DNA of 64,000 bases from Flavobacteriales bacterium UBA5422 (GTDB taxonomy: Bacteria; Bacteroidota; Bacteroidia; Flavobacteriales_D; Crocinitomicaceae). The notes under the pieces were generated by a model that was not told the origin of the DNA, did no database searches, and saw only the letters and a program-made list of their open reading frames with translations. Made by a program: the position numbers and the translations under genes. Every line of letters starts with the position of its first letter. Within the stretch, counting starts at the first letter, position 1. This document shows, in pieces, positions 1 through 8,366 of the stretch. The stretch is taken from the NCBI GenBank assembly GCA_002409405.1, contig DHNG01000030.1, forward strand, positions 40,283 through 104,282, given 5' to 3'.

Positions 1-1209
1 ACTTGAAACAAATAAAAGTATCTGAGGAAAATGTTGTTCATCACTTCCTATCAGCAATGGCATTAATCCAAAACCCGTCAATTGAATAACTGCACTGATG
101 ATTCCTAAATAAAAAAACTGCTTTTGCCTGTGAAGGACTGCTGGAAGTGTTGAAACAACAGAATTAATAAAATAAAATAAAAACCAAAAAGACATGATCT
201 CAGAATAGTATCCTGAGTTGGCCCAATTTGCTCCAAAGACAAAAGAAAACATAGGCGTTCCAAAAAAGAAAAGGAGTGTAAATGGAACAATTGAGATAAA
301 AAACAGGATAACGATGGTGTTTTTTAAAAGCGGTACCGTCGACTTTCCTTCGCTTACTAATTCTGCACATCTGCTAAAGAAAACCTGGCTTATCGAGAGG
401 CCGATAATAGAAATAGGGATTTGAAGAATTACATAAGAATGGCTGTACCATGCAAAAACGTCTTTATTAAAATAAAATATAATAAAAAATGCCAGTAAAA
501 GATCCTTTCCCAGGTCAACCAGCACATGTGGTAAATTAATTGTGGGAAACTCTTTATATGCTTTGACAAGTGCCTTCGTTTTTTTAGCCGACCGGAATGA
601 TGTATTTGCTTTATCGATCTTAAACCATTCCTGGATAAAAGAAAGAGAAGATGCAATATATCCAATAAATGAACCTAATAATAACCCCGTTGCTCCCATG
701 CCCCACACACCAAACAACCATCTTAACACATTGCTAACTCCTGAGTTTACCATTTTCGAAACCGATATCCTACGAAATTGTTTTTTCCGGATTGCCCAAT
801 TTGTTCCAAGGTTTGTATAAATTAAGAACAGCGTGCTTCCCAGACTTAATGCTATAAAAAAAGCGAGGTCGTACGTAAATCTAACAACTAACAAATATCC
901 TACAGCAAGGATAGAAACTCCTATAAGGATGTACGTCGCTATTTTTAAAGATAATCGGTATATCAAGTATGAGTGTTCATCTTTTTTAGGAAGAGGTAAG
1001 GATAATTCAAAACGGGCAGTGGCCAATGCTGCCAAAAACCCAACTATACGCAGATACAAATTTAAATCCCCCATTTCTTCCGGTGTATAAATACGTGTAA
1101 GAATGGGAGAAATGAGGAATGAAAAAAGCTGAGAAAGTGCAGTCCCTGTCATCAAAACAGCAACTGATTTAATAAAATCGTGTTCTTTTATTTTTTGCAA
1201 TAAGCCCAT
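1..1209 (-). CDS. Polysaccharide flippase (Wzx/PST family), C-terminus outside window
   Basis: The minus strand is open from ATG at 1209 to the window edge (403 codons, no stop), so the 3' end is missing. The translation is very hydrophobic with about ten membrane segments. It starts MGLLQKIKEHDFIKSV, then has LSQLFSFLISPILTRIYTPE, the usual first helix and loop of oligosaccharide/O-antigen flippases (COG2244). A later FGANWANSGYYSEIMSFWF matches the FGxxWxxAGxY pattern of the family. Such proteins flip lipid-linked oligosaccharide units across the inner membrane. The sugar epimerase gene lies 22 bp upstream on the same strand, which fits a capsule or O-antigen cluster continuing beyond the window. 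The exact substrate cannot be read from sequence. Confidence 0.85.
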   Translation of the reverse strand, partial: MGLLQKIKEHDFIKSVAVLMTGTALSQLFSFLISPILTRIYTPEEMGDLNLYLRIVGFLAALATARFELSLPLPKKDEHSYLIYRLSLKIATYILIGVSILAVGYLLVVRFTYDLAFFIALSLGSTLFLIYTNLGTNWAIRKKQFRRISVSKMVNSGVSNVLRWLFGVWGMGATGLLLGSFIGYIASSLSFIQEWFKIDKANTSFRSAKKTKALVKAYKEFPTINLPHVLVDLGKDLLLAFFIIFYFNKDVFAWYSHSYVILQIPISIIGLSISQVFFSRCAELVSEGKSTVPLLKNTIVILFFISIVPFTLLFFFGTPMFSFVFGANWANSGYYSEIMSFWFLFYFINSVVSTLPAVLHRQKQFFYLGIISAVIQLTGFGLMPLLIGSDEQHFPQILLFVSS

Positions 1210-1231
1210 TGGTTCCAAGGTTTCCAGATGC

Positions 1232-2218
1232 TTACCCTTTGATACTTATATTGTTGATTAATTTTCTGATGCCTTCATCAAAATCGACCAATCCCTCATA
1301 ATGTAATTGATTTTTCGTTGTTGTGATGTCGGCCAGTGAATTGCGAATATCACCTGCGCGCTCCGGCCCGTTAATTATTTTTGCATCGGGGTGTAACAAA
1401 CCTTTCTCTGACAAGTTTTTTTGCAAACTTTCAATCACGTCATTCAATGACAAATACTTACCACAAGCAACATTAAAAACAGATCCGAATGTTTGCTCAT
1501 TTGCAGTTGTAAGGGCCAGGTAATTTGCTTTTACGGCATTTGCAACATAGGTAAAATCGCGGGTCTGATTTCCATCACCGTGAATGATGACCTCTTCTCC
1601 CTTCATCAGTTTGTCAATGAATTTCGGAATTGCTGCGGCATATACACCATTCGGATCCTGCTTGGGTCCGAATACATTAAAATAGCGCAGACCGATGGTT
1701 TCCATACCGTGCAAACGGTGGTAAACACCGGCATACAATTCATTGAGGCTTTTGGTTACTGCATACGGACTCAGGAGTTTTCCTTCGGAACCGATGGTTT
1801 TCGGAGAAACAGCTGAATCACCATAAACAGAACTGGAACTGGCATAAACAAATCGTTTCACGCCTTTCTCGCAAGCAGCTTGCAGCATATTCAAAAATCC
1901 TGTTGTATTGGTCGCATGTGTAGCATGCGGAAATTCAATCGAGCGGGGAACAGATCCCAGAGCTGCCTGGTGGGTAACCAGATCAATCCCTTCTACTGCT
2001 TTCAGGCAGTCTTCAATAGAGCGAATGTCTCCTTCTGTGTATGTAAAGTCGGGATGGTTGAAAAATTCTTCGAGGTTCTTTCGTTTTCCTGTTTCCAGGT
2101 TATCCAGAACGGAAACAGAAGCGCCAACTGACAAAAGAAATTCAACAAGATTGGAGCCGATAAATCCGGCTCCACCCGTTACCAATATTCTTTTTCCCTT
2201 CAGCTGGTTTTCAGTCAT
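1232..2218 (-). CDS. NAD-dependent UDP-sugar epimerase (UDP-GlcNAc/Glc 4-epimerase-like, SDR family)
   Basis: 328 aa extended short-chain dehydrogenase. The Rossmann motif TGGAGFIGSN is at residues 14-23, LDNLETGKRKNL near 38-49, GDIR at 63-66, the catalytic Ser region SSSVYG at 128-133 and the YxxxK pair as YAVTK at 152-156. These are the features of the WbpP/Gne/GalE branch that interconverts UDP-GlcNAc and UDP-GalNAc (or the uronic acids) for surface polysaccharide. Its ATG overlaps the stop of rny by one base (TAATG), so it is probably translationally coupled, and it leads into the flippase gene. I infer a 4-epimerase; the precise nucleotide sugar is uncertain. Confidence 0.88.
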   Translation of the reverse strand: MTENQLKGKRILVTGGAGFIGSNLVEFLLSVGASVSVLDNLETGKRKNLEEFFNHPDFTYTEGDIRSIEDCLKAVEGIDLVTHQAALGSVPRSIEFPHATHATNTTGFLNMLQAACEKGVKRFVYASSSSVYGDSAVSPKTIGSEGKLLSPYAVTKSLNELYAGVYHRLHGMETIGLRYFNVFGPKQDPNGVYAAAIPKFIDKLMKGEEVIIHGDGNQTRDFTYVANAVKANYLALTTANEQTFGSVFNVACGKYLSLNDVIESLQKNLSEKGLLHPDAKIINGPERAGDIRNSLADITTTKNQLHYEGLVDFDEGIRKLINNISIKG

Positions 2219-3750
2219 TATTTTGCGTAATTAACCGCTCTTTTCTCACGAATTACAGTTACTTTCACCTGACCCGGATAGGTCATTTCAGTCTGGATTT
2301 TGTGTGAAATGTTGAATGACAATTCATCCACCATTTGGTCTGAAACTTTTTCACTTTCTACCAATACACGTAGTTCACGTCCTGCCTGAATCGCATATGC
2401 ACTTGCAACACCTTCGTACGACAGTGCCAATGCTTCCAGTTCTTTAATTCGTTTGATGTACGATTCAACAATTTCTCTTCGTGCTCCCGGACGTGCTCCT
2501 GAAATAGCGTCACATACCTGAACGATCGGAGAAATCAATGTTGTCATCTCAATTTCATCGTGGTGGGCACCAATTGCATTTAAAACATCCGGTTTTTCAC
2601 CGTATTTTTCTGCTAATTTCATTCCCAGGATCGCATGTGGTAATTCCGGTTCTTCATCCGGAACTTTCCCGATATCGTGAAGCAATCCTGCACGTTTTGC
2701 CAGTTTTACATTCAATCCCAATTCAGATGCCATAATCGCACATAGATTGGCAACTTCACGCGAGTGCTGCAATAAGTTTTGTCCGTAGGAAGAACGGTAT
2801 TTCATACGTCCGACCATCCGTGTCAGTTCAGGGTGTAATCCATGAATTCCCAGATCGATGCATGTTCTGCGTCCTGTTTCTGCAATTTCTTCATCCAGTT
2901 GTTTCCGTGTTTTTGCAACAACCTCTTCAATTCTAGCCGGGTGAATACGTCCGTCTGATACGAGTTGATGCAATGCCAGACGAGCAATTTCTCTTCTCAC
3001 CGGGTCAAAACAGGAAAGGATAATCGCTTCTGGTGTATCGTCAACAATAATTTCTACCCCTGTAGCTGCTTCCAGCGCGCGAATGTTTCGTCCTTCACGT
3101 CCGATGATACGTCCTTTCACCTCATCCGAATCGATGTTAAAAACAGAAACAGCATTTTCAACTGCCTGCTCCGTTGCAACACGCTGAATGCTCTGAATAA
3201 CAATTTTCTTTGCTTCGCGGTTGGCGTTTAGTTTTGCTTCTTCTGAAATTTCTTTAATGTGCGCCAACGCGGCTGTTCTTGCTTCGTCTTTCAATGCCTC
3301 AACCAATCCGTTTTTTGCCTCTTCCGGGCTCATTCCGGATATTTTAGATAATTCGGCAACTTGCTTTTGGTGGATTTTATCCAGTTCCTGCTGACGGAGA
3401 TCCAATGCTTCTTTTTTCGCTTCCATTTCTTTCAGCTCTTTTTCGGCATTCTTCTCTTTACGGCTTGTCTCTTCTATCTTTTGTGACAGTTGTTTTTCCT
3501 GGTTGCGTGTTTTATCTTCCAGGGACTGTAACTTGCGCTCACGCTGCTTAATTGTTTCTTCGTGTTCTTCTTTCAGTTTTAAAAATCGTTCTTTCGCCTG
3601 AAGAATTTTCTCTTTTTTAAGAGACTCTCCTTCATTTTCAGCATCTTTCAACAATTTTTCACGTTTATTTTTTAATGCGGTATTCAGCAGTACGAAGACA
3701 ATAACACCTCCCCCGATAATACCAATCAACAATCCAATTATTAAATTCAT
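2218..3750 (-). CDS. rny: Ribonuclease Y
   Basis: 510 aa, typical length for RNase Y. There is one N-terminal membrane helix (residues 2-24), a long charged coiled coil (about 28-200), a KH RNA-binding domain with [10 protein letters not shown] at 213-222, and an HD metal-dependent nuclease domain with LLHDIGK at 356-362. The enzyme is a membrane-anchored endoribonuclease that starts mRNA decay. It sits downstream of zapA and a possible 6S-like RNA, and its stop overlaps the start of the sugar epimerase gene. ATG at 3750 directly begins the hydrophobic anchor, so the start is well supported. Confidence 0.97.
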   Translation of the reverse strand: MNLIIGLLIGIIGGGVIVFVLLNTALKNKREKLLKDAENEGESLKKEKILQAKERFLKLKEEHEETIKQRERKLQSLEDKTRNQEKQLSQKIEETSRKEKNAEKELKEMEAKKEALDLRQQELDKIHQKQVAELSKISGMSPEEAKNGLVEALKDEARTAALAHIKEISEEAKLNANREAKKIVIQSIQRVATEQAVENAVSVFNIDSDEVKGRIIGREGRNIRALEAATGVEIIVDDTPEAIILSCFDPVRREIARLALHQLVSDGRIHPARIEEVVAKTRKQLDEEIAETGRRTCIDLGIHGLHPELTRMVGRMKYRSSYGQNLLQHSREVANLCAIMASELGLNVKLAKRAGLLHDIGKVPDEEPELPHAILGMKLAEKYGEKPDVLNAIGAHHDEIEMTTLISPIVQVCDAISGARPGARREIVESYIKRIKELEALALSYEGVASAYAIQAGRELRVLVESEKVSDQMVDELSFNISHKIQTEMTYPGQVKVTVIREKRAVNYAK

Positions 3751-3770
3751 TTTTAAATTTTGAGTTTAAA

Positions 3771-3850
3771 ATAAAACAAAAACCCACCGACCTCTCCTTC
3801 CGTTTCATGGGAATGGACAAATCCGGTGGGGAATACTAGTTTTGAATACG
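3771..3850 (-). ncRNA. Candidate 6S-like (6S-Flavo type) RNA between zapA and rny
   Basis: The 101-bp zapA-rny gap can fold as a long interrupted hairpin on the minus strand. The base stem CCCACCG/CGGTGGG is 3824-3830 with 3783-3789. An asymmetric bubble follows (GATTTG opposite GAGGT), then an upper stem TCC/GGA and TTCC/GGAA around a CATGAAAC loop, and a U-rich tail at 3771-3782. 6S RNAs mimic an open promoter with such a bubble, and the bubble here holds TTTG as in the Bacteroidota -7 box. I recall 6S-Flavo family members in a zapA/rny setting, but could not check. It could also be only a structured terminator of zapA. Confidence 0.5.
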
Positions 3851-3851
3851 G

Positions 3852-4139
3852 CTACTGATTGTCAAACTCATCTGACAATTCTTCCAACGCCTTTTCAATA
3901 GCACTATAATCAGCAGGCACCTCCACTTTTTCAATTTTGGGTGCTGTTTTTGTTGCTAACTGTAAGGCTGTCATTGCAAGCAAATCCTGCATATCTTTCA
4001 CAGCATAGTTGTCCTGTAAAGCTTTGATCGCTTTGTTAATGTCATCTGCTGCACGTTGAACCTTTTCCTGCTCACCTTCGTGAACAGTCAGAGGATATGA
4101 ACGTCCCGCAACGACAACTTTGATTGACAACTTACTCAT
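3852..4139 (-). CDS. zapA: Cell division protein ZapA
   Basis: 95 aa. The N-terminal half (MSKLSIKVVVAGRSYPLTV, then a predicted helix with AADDINKAIKAL) has the beta-hairpin plus helix layout of ZapA, followed by a C-terminal coiled coil rich in Glu. ZapA bundles FtsZ protofilaments at the division ring. The gene overlaps the upstream coiled-coil gene by four bases (ATGA), so the two are co-translated. A possible 6S-like RNA and rny follow downstream. Length and position next to rny agree with the family in this phylum. Confidence 0.9.
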   Translation of the reverse strand: MSKLSIKVVVAGRSYPLTVHEGEQEKVQRAADDINKAIKALQDNYAVKDMQDLLAMTALQLATKTAPKIEKVEVPADYSAIEKALEELSDEFDNQ

Positions 4140-4450
4140 GCATTATTTTTTAACTGGCCAATGCAGTATTCAATTTCCCTCACCAATTCATCAATCTGTT
4201 CGTGTCTGTTATTTTCAGGCACTTTTGAACTGATTATTTGATTTTTAGTCTCTTCCAGCAACGATTGCAACTCCGAATTGTCCTTCAGGAGCCGTGAAAT
4301 GTCTGACTGTTTACTCTCTATCTCTGATTTCAATTGTACGACTTTCTGCTCCAACTGATGAACTCTTTGCTTTTCCTGGTTCAATAAACCATCAGCCGCA
4401 TTCTTTTTCCTGCGGATATCCTGAATGATATGTTGAATCTTCTCGTTCAT
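4136..4450 (-). CDS. Small coiled-coil protein upstream of zapA (ZapB-like by position)
   Basis: 104 aa from the ATG at 4450 (MNEKIQHIIQDIRRKKNAAD). The reading frame is open further upstream to 4498, but a promoter-like pair (TTG at 4493-4495, TAACTTTG at 4466-4473, 19 bp apart) lies inside that extension, which favours the 4450 start. Nearly the whole protein is a heptad-rich coiled coil without membrane segment. It overlaps zapA by four bases. By analogy with the ZapA-ZapB pair of other bacteria it may link ZapA to another division component; that is inference from context and shape only, since no specific family motif is recognised. Confidence 0.75.
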   Translation of the reverse strand: MNEKIQHIIQDIRRKKNAADGLLNQEKQRVHQLEQKVVQLKSEIESKQSDISRLLKDNSELQSLLEETKNQIISSKVPENNRHEQIDELVREIEYCIGQLKNNA

Positions 4451-4465
4451 AAAATTGACCAGATA

Positions 4466-4495
4466 CAAAGTTAATATACTAAAACGTATAAACAA
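4466..4495 (-). promoter_or_regulatory. Promoter of the coiled-coil/zapA operon
   Basis: Reading the minus strand, TTG (4495-4493) is followed after 19 bp by TAACTTTG (4473-4466), matching the Bacteroidota housekeeping consensus (-33 TTG, -7 TAnnTTTG). The ATG at 4450 follows about 10 nt after the expected transcription start, giving a short leader. Confidence 0.6.
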
Positions 4496-4539
4496 CATTT
4501 TAGGGGTACAAGATTGAAATTTTATTCACCTACAGGTGT

Positions 4540-4577
4540 AAAAACAAATCCCCTGCAGGTTTACTCCAGGGGATTTG
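4540..4577 (-). terminator. Intrinsic terminator on the minus strand
   Basis: A perfect 11-bp stem CAAATCCCCTG (4545-4555) / CAGGGGATTTG (4567-4577) with an 11-nt loop is followed on the minus strand by five U (4544-4540). The plus-strand side lacks a U tract. No protein gene on the minus strand lies upstream of it, so it should end a non-coding transcript. Confidence 0.7.
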
Positions 4578-4670
4578 GGTTCAAATTCAGGTAGGCAGGA
4601 CTTATGCTAATTACTATTTTGACTGTTGAATTGAAACTAAACCGGACCTAACTAGCATTTTTTGTCTCAT
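4540..4670 (-). ncRNA. Candidate small RNA in the zapA-ClC gap
   Basis: The 456-bp stretch between the coiled-coil gene start (4450) and the ClC gene start (4907) holds no convincing gene. On the minus strand an intrinsic terminator at 4540-4577 is preceded by a 10-bp stem (4649-4658 with 4604-4613, one G-U pair) enclosing about 35 nt. Two stacked hairpins ending in a U tract suggest a small RNA of roughly 120-140 nt. The 5' end is not defined; no clean TAnnTTTG box was found just upstream. Confidence 0.4.
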
Positions 4671-4777
4671 CTAATCTATCTGCGATATGGTATTATACTC
4701 AAAAACTTATTCTATTTACTCATCTATCTAAATCGCACCTGTTACCATTTGCGAATTTGAACACCACAAAGTTCTTA

Positions 4778-4814
4778 TTTAGAACAATTCTAAACAATAC
4801 CTTTTTTGTGGTAT
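4778..4814. promoter_or_regulatory. Palindrome plus 19-bp element also found in the suf promoter
   Basis: TTTAGAA-caa-TTCTAAA (4778-4794) is a dyad with 7-bp arms. Two bases downstream, 4796-4814 reads, on the minus strand, ATACCACAAAAAAGGTATT, identical over 19 bp to 38929-38947 ahead of sufA. Its ends (ATACC/GGTAT) form an inverted repeat. It is probably a regulator binding site for the ClC gene or for the antisense RNA. Confidence 0.45.
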
Positions 4815-4906
4815 TTTTTCACGATCTGCCCAAAATAAAATTTGGAATCGCTGCTCAAGAACCTATATTTGTTCCTCTTTCTGCAAAACAAGAAGCGAAT
4901 AATACA

Positions 4907-6685
4907 ATGAGAATTAGACCATTTGTCGTCATCAAGGAAACCGTAGAATGGGCACATATCCGGTTAACTCAACGCCAGTTTTTACTGCTGGCGAGTGTGT
5001 TAGTAGGTATTTCCGTCGGTTTTGCTGCAATTGTCCTCAAGTTGTTTGTACACCTCATTTTCTATATTGCAACGTATGACAAATGGGGCGATTTTAAATA
5101 CTTATACCTTGTTCTGCCTGTTATCGGAATCTTTCTTACGGTATTAATTAATCGAAAATTACTGAACGGTCAGCTGGTTAAGGGGTTGGGACATCTTCAT
5201 ACCGTCATTGCATCCCGGTTGAGTTTTGTTCCGCGCCGCGAAATGTACGATCAGATTGTGACCAGCTCCGTGACGGTTGGTTTTGGAGGGTCTACCGGAT
5301 TGGAAGCTCCCATTGTCATCACAGGCGCCGCATTCGGATCCAATTTTGCAAAAGCCCATCGACTGAATTACAACGAACGGACATTGTTACTTGCCTGTGG
5401 AATTGCGGCAGGGATTGCTGCTGCATTTAACGCTCCGATCGCAGGAGTTTTGTTTGCTGTTGAAGTTTTTATGATCGACATTACCATTTCCGCATTTATT
5501 CCTTTAATCATTGCTGCTGCAACCGGGGCATTGATTTCAAAAGTTGTATTGGGAGGCCACATCTTATTGTCTTTTACATTAAAGGAGCATTTTCAATACA
5601 TGAATGTCCCGTTTTACGTCTTGTTGGGAATTTTAGCAGGATTTGTTGCGGTATACCATTCCCGGATTTTTACAAAAGTGGAAGGTTGGTTTGCACATAA
5701 AAAAGCCAATATTTATGTGAAGGTGCTTTGGGGAGGGCTCGGATTGGCAGCATTGATCTTTATTTTCCCTACATTATTCGGGGAAGGCTACCAGAGTATT
5801 ATGGACCTGGCAGAAAAACGCCCGCAGAACATATTGGATCAAAGTGTACTGCATACATACCAAAGCAATGAATATATTTTGTTGATCTGTATCGGACTCC
5901 TGATTTTCGTCAAACCCATTGCAACAGCGCTGACAATCGGTTCCGGAGGAAATGGTGGAAATGTCGCTCCTTCGTTATTTATTGGTGCATACCTGGGTTA
6001 TTTGTTTTCCCGAATCGTCAATCTGACACAACTCGCGCATATTCCAACCAATAACTTTACCATTGTCGGAATGGCTGGTGTACTCTCCGGAATTTACCAT
6101 GCCCCGCTAACCGCCATCTTCCTCATTGCAGAAATTACCGGTGGTTACTCCCTGATGATTCCGCTGATGATCGTTTCTTCGATCAGTTACGCGATTTCCC
6201 GCTATTATGAGCCGTACTCAATGGACACGAAAAAAATGGCCACCTCCGGGAAGATTTTTACGGAGAACAAAGACAATAATGTGTTGGTAACCATCAAAAC
6301 ACAACAGCTGATTGAAACGGATGTTGTTTCACTCGAAGCAGACAGCACACTTGACAGTTTAGTACAAGCCATCTCTCAAAGTAAACGCAGTATTTTTCCT
6401 GTTCTGGAAACGGACGGAACATTCTTAGGAGTGATTTTACTGGATGATGTCCGGGAGATCATGTTCAAACCTGCCCTTTATCAGCAAATTCAGGTCAAAG
6501 AATTAATGACTCCCGCTCCCGCTATTTTGTCTTCGGAAGATACCATGCTCAACGTAATGAAACGCTTTGATGAAACCAATGCCTGGGCTCTCCCTGTTGT
6601 TGACAATGGAAAATTTGTGGGATTGATTACCAAAACGGGGGTATTTAACAGTTACCGGGAGAAGTTGAAGGACAGTTCGTTTTAA
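4907..6685 (+). CDS. ClC-family chloride channel/transporter with C-terminal CBS pair
   Basis: 592 aa from ATG 4907 (MRIRPFVVIKETVEW). The frame is open back to 4757, but that extension is not protein-like and covers palindromes, so the inner start is preferred. About ten membrane helices span residues 20-430. The ClC signature appears as GSTGLEAP at 128-135, where Glu133 matches the gating glutamate, and as GSGGNGGNVAPSLFIGA for the second filter loop. Two CBS domains follow after about residue 460 (ELMTPAPAILSSEDTMLNVM in the second), which usually bind adenine nucleotides. The protein moves chloride, or exchanges Cl- for H+, across the inner membrane. The GSGIP motif is altered to GLGHLHT, so ion selectivity is uncertain. 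Confidence 0.92.
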   Translation: MRIRPFVVIKETVEWAHIRLTQRQFLLLASVLVGISVGFAAIVLKLFVHLIFYIATYDKWGDFKYLYLVLPVIGIFLTVLINRKLLNGQLVKGLGHLHTVIASRLSFVPRREMYDQIVTSSVTVGFGGSTGLEAPIVITGAAFGSNFAKAHRLNYNERTLLLACGIAAGIAAAFNAPIAGVLFAVEVFMIDITISAFIPLIIAAATGALISKVVLGGHILLSFTLKEHFQYMNVPFYVLLGILAGFVAVYHSRIFTKVEGWFAHKKANIYVKVLWGGLGLAALIFIFPTLFGEGYQSIMDLAEKRPQNILDQSVLHTYQSNEYILLICIGLLIFVKPIATALTIGSGGNGGNVAPSLFIGAYLGYLFSRIVNLTQLAHIPTNNFTIVGMAGVLSGIYHAPLTAIFLIAEITGGYSLMIPLMIVSSISYAISRYYEPYSMDTKKMATSGKIFTENKDNNVLVTIKTQQLIETDVVSLEADSTLDSLVQAISQSKRSIFPVLETDGTFLGVILLDDVREIMFKPALYQQIQVKELMTPAPAILSSEDTMLNVMKRFDETNAWALPVVDNGKFVGLITKTGVFNSYREKLKDSSF

Positions 6686-6765
6686 TTCGTGTGATGATTT
6701 TTCCACAGATTCATGGATTCAAGGAGTAACGGTAGATGTGACATGGCGCGGATAAACAAACTCCT

Positions 6766-7305
6766 CTAATTAAAATCAATCTTGTTTATCTTTAGCTCCC
6801 AAACCTCTTTTTTAGTTGTTCCGAATGTTTTGGTTTGTGGTTGAAAATTAACATTCACTTTCATCTTTGTGGCTTTCTGTTTCCCGTTTATTGTATAATT
6901 CAACTGATACGTATAGATCCAGAAAGTATTTTTTAATTCTGAATTGATCCATTTCATCGATACAACTTCTACATGTGCGTTCTTCCAGTCTTCTAACCAT
7001 TTTGCTACTGTATAAACCGGTTGCTTGTTCTCAATACCGGATAATTGAACTTCCGATTCTGAAAATAGTTGCTCCATATTTGCCGCAAGCTGTTTGTTTA
7101 GTTCCACAGTATTGGTTTTTACGGAAACAAGTCTTAAGTACTCCATCAATTCCTGCACTTTGAGTTCTCCCTGAACAGCATACGACTGAACCGTCAGGTT
7201 GTCAAATGAGTTACTGATTGTCAGTTCCCTTGTTTCCATAATCGATTGCGACCAACTGATTGTCAGCGAACAAGAAAACAGTAAAAAAATAATCCACGTT
7301 CTCAT
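6766..7305 (-). CDS. Secreted protein of unknown function
   Basis: 179 aa with a clear signal peptide (MRTWIIFLLFSCSLTISWSQ, cleavage near residue 20). The mature part mixes helix (residues 45-110) with alternating polar/hydrophobic strands toward the C-terminus (WIYTYQLNYTINGKQKATKM) and carries no motif I recognise. It lies one base after the 302-aa membrane protein gene on the same strand, so the two form an operon and probably act together at the envelope. Confidence 0.75.
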   Translation of the reverse strand: MRTWIIFLLFSCSLTISWSQSIMETRELTISNSFDNLTVQSYAVQGELKVQELMEYLRLVSVKTNTVELNKQLAANMEQLFSESEVQLSGIENKQPVYTVAKWLEDWKNAHVEVVSMKWINSELKNTFWIYTYQLNYTINGKQKATKMKVNVNFQPQTKTFGTTKKEVWELKINKIDFN

Positions 7306-7306
7306 A

Positions 7307-8215
7307 TCAGTTTTGTTTTATCCGAATTTTAGTGATTCGCTTTGCATTGTCCTGTTCCAGAGAAAGTACCTGCCACCGTTTTATTGCTTGCGTGGGGATG
7401 GTTAACTTCTGGGTAAATTCTTCCTTATTCATGTATTCAATTCCCAGTCCGTTTTGCAGATGGATCAATACCTCCAAATCTGCTGAAAGAATGGCATTTA
7501 ATTGTGTTTTTCGCGTTTCCCAGTCTTTAATGTCGGACTGCATGAATGCTTTGAGCATCATCGCATGATCGTCCGGTTTCAGGACAATCGTTTTTGCTTT
7601 TTCTTTCACCTCAACAATCGCTTCCGAATAAAAAGGGCTTTCTACCACAATCTCTGATTCATTCTCCACAACAGTTGTTGGAATATCACTTATTTTCAAC
7701 TGTTTCAATTGATCCTTTTCCTTCACGAACAATTGAATGGTGGAATCCGTGATTTCTTCCTGGGTATAAAAATCTTTCACCTTCACTTTTTCTTGCTTGT
7801 GTTCCCCGAATGTCTCCTTCGGTTGATTCCATTTCCAAAGGAAAAACGCACTACCGCTAATTGACGCGAATACCAGCAAAACAATCCATCCTCTTTTTAC
7901 AGGTTTTTGTGTTTCAACCGGGACAATCGCCTTCGTTGTATATGCAAATGCATTCCAGGAATCAAACCGGCAGTATACAGAAAGAATATCCAGCATGTCC
8001 TTTCGGGGAAGTTTTTCGTTATCCGCTGGTTTCAAATGGGTGTAAATCCATTTTTCACTGATCCGTTGTTTTGTTGCCTCCTCGATATCGTCTATCAACT
8101 GTTGAATGTCTTTGCTACTAACATTTTTCCACTCCGTCGACGCATACGGATACGTTTCCCGGTAGCGCGCTAGCACCCGTTCTTTTAATTCGTAAAATGC
8201 CGTGAGTTGATCCAT
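7307..8215 (-). CDS. Single-pass membrane protein of unknown function
   Basis: 302 aa. Residues 1-105 form a soluble, probably cytoplasmic helical domain ending in a Trp/Phe-rich stretch (DILSVYCRFDSWNAFAYTTK). One membrane helix follows (about 108-128, GWIVLLVFASISGSAFFLWKW), then a 170-aa outer part. Such a cytoplasmic domain-helix-periplasmic layout resembles anti-sigma or signalling proteins, but no family is recognised. It is followed by the secreted 179-aa gene. Its promoter region (8216-8366) is shared with a divergent gene and holds an inverted repeat. Confidence 0.75.
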   Translation of the reverse strand: MDQLTAFYELKERVLARYRETYPYASTEWKNVSSKDIQQLIDDIEEATKQRISEKWIYTHLKPADNEKLPRKDMLDILSVYCRFDSWNAFAYTTKAIVPVETQKPVKRGWIVLLVFASISGSAFFLWKWNQPKETFGEHKQEKVKVKDFYTQEEITDSTIQLFVKEKDQLKQLKISDIPTTVVENESEIVVESPFYSEAIVEVKEKAKTIVLKPDDHAMMLKAFMQSDIKDWETRKTQLNAILSADLEVLIHLQNGLGIEYMNKEEFTQKLTIPTQAIKRWQVLSLEQDNAKRITKIRIKQN

Positions 8216-8268
8216 TCCAAAACGTATGTAAATGTAGTTTCAGCAAGTAAAAATAGTGCTGTAAAACC

Positions 8269-8298
8269 ACTGTAAAGTAACGAAAAAGTTTTTACAGT
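8269..8298. promoter_or_regulatory. Inverted repeat in a divergent intergenic region
   Basis: ACTGTAAA (8269-8276) and TTTACAGT (8291-8298) form a perfect 8-bp dyad with a 14-bp spacer between two divergent genes. Partial extra copies (CTGTAAA at about 8259, GTACAGT at about 8314) lie around it. A regulator binding site is plausible but unproven. Confidence 0.35.
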
Positions 8299-8366
8299 CA
8301 CTAGAAAGTCCTTGTACAGTATGGTTATTGAGCAGATGTATTATTCTTGCTTCAAAAATAAATCCT

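Noticed and set aside
105..665. Short minus-strand frames inside the flippase region
   Set aside because: They are in another frame than the continuous 403-codon flippase frame, which has the family features.
1493..2234. Open frames on the plus strand across the epimerase gene
   Set aside because: They lie antisense to a well-supported epimerase, have no domain features and no promoter.
4630..4665. Signal-recognition-particle RNA in the zapA-ClC gap
   Set aside because: AGGTCCGG recalls 4.5S RNA, but the GGAA-loop and conserved helix-8 bulge sequence are missing.
4757..4906. Extended N-terminus for the ClC protein
   Set aside because: The extension covers two palindromes and is not protein-like; ATG 4907 gives the expected N-terminus.
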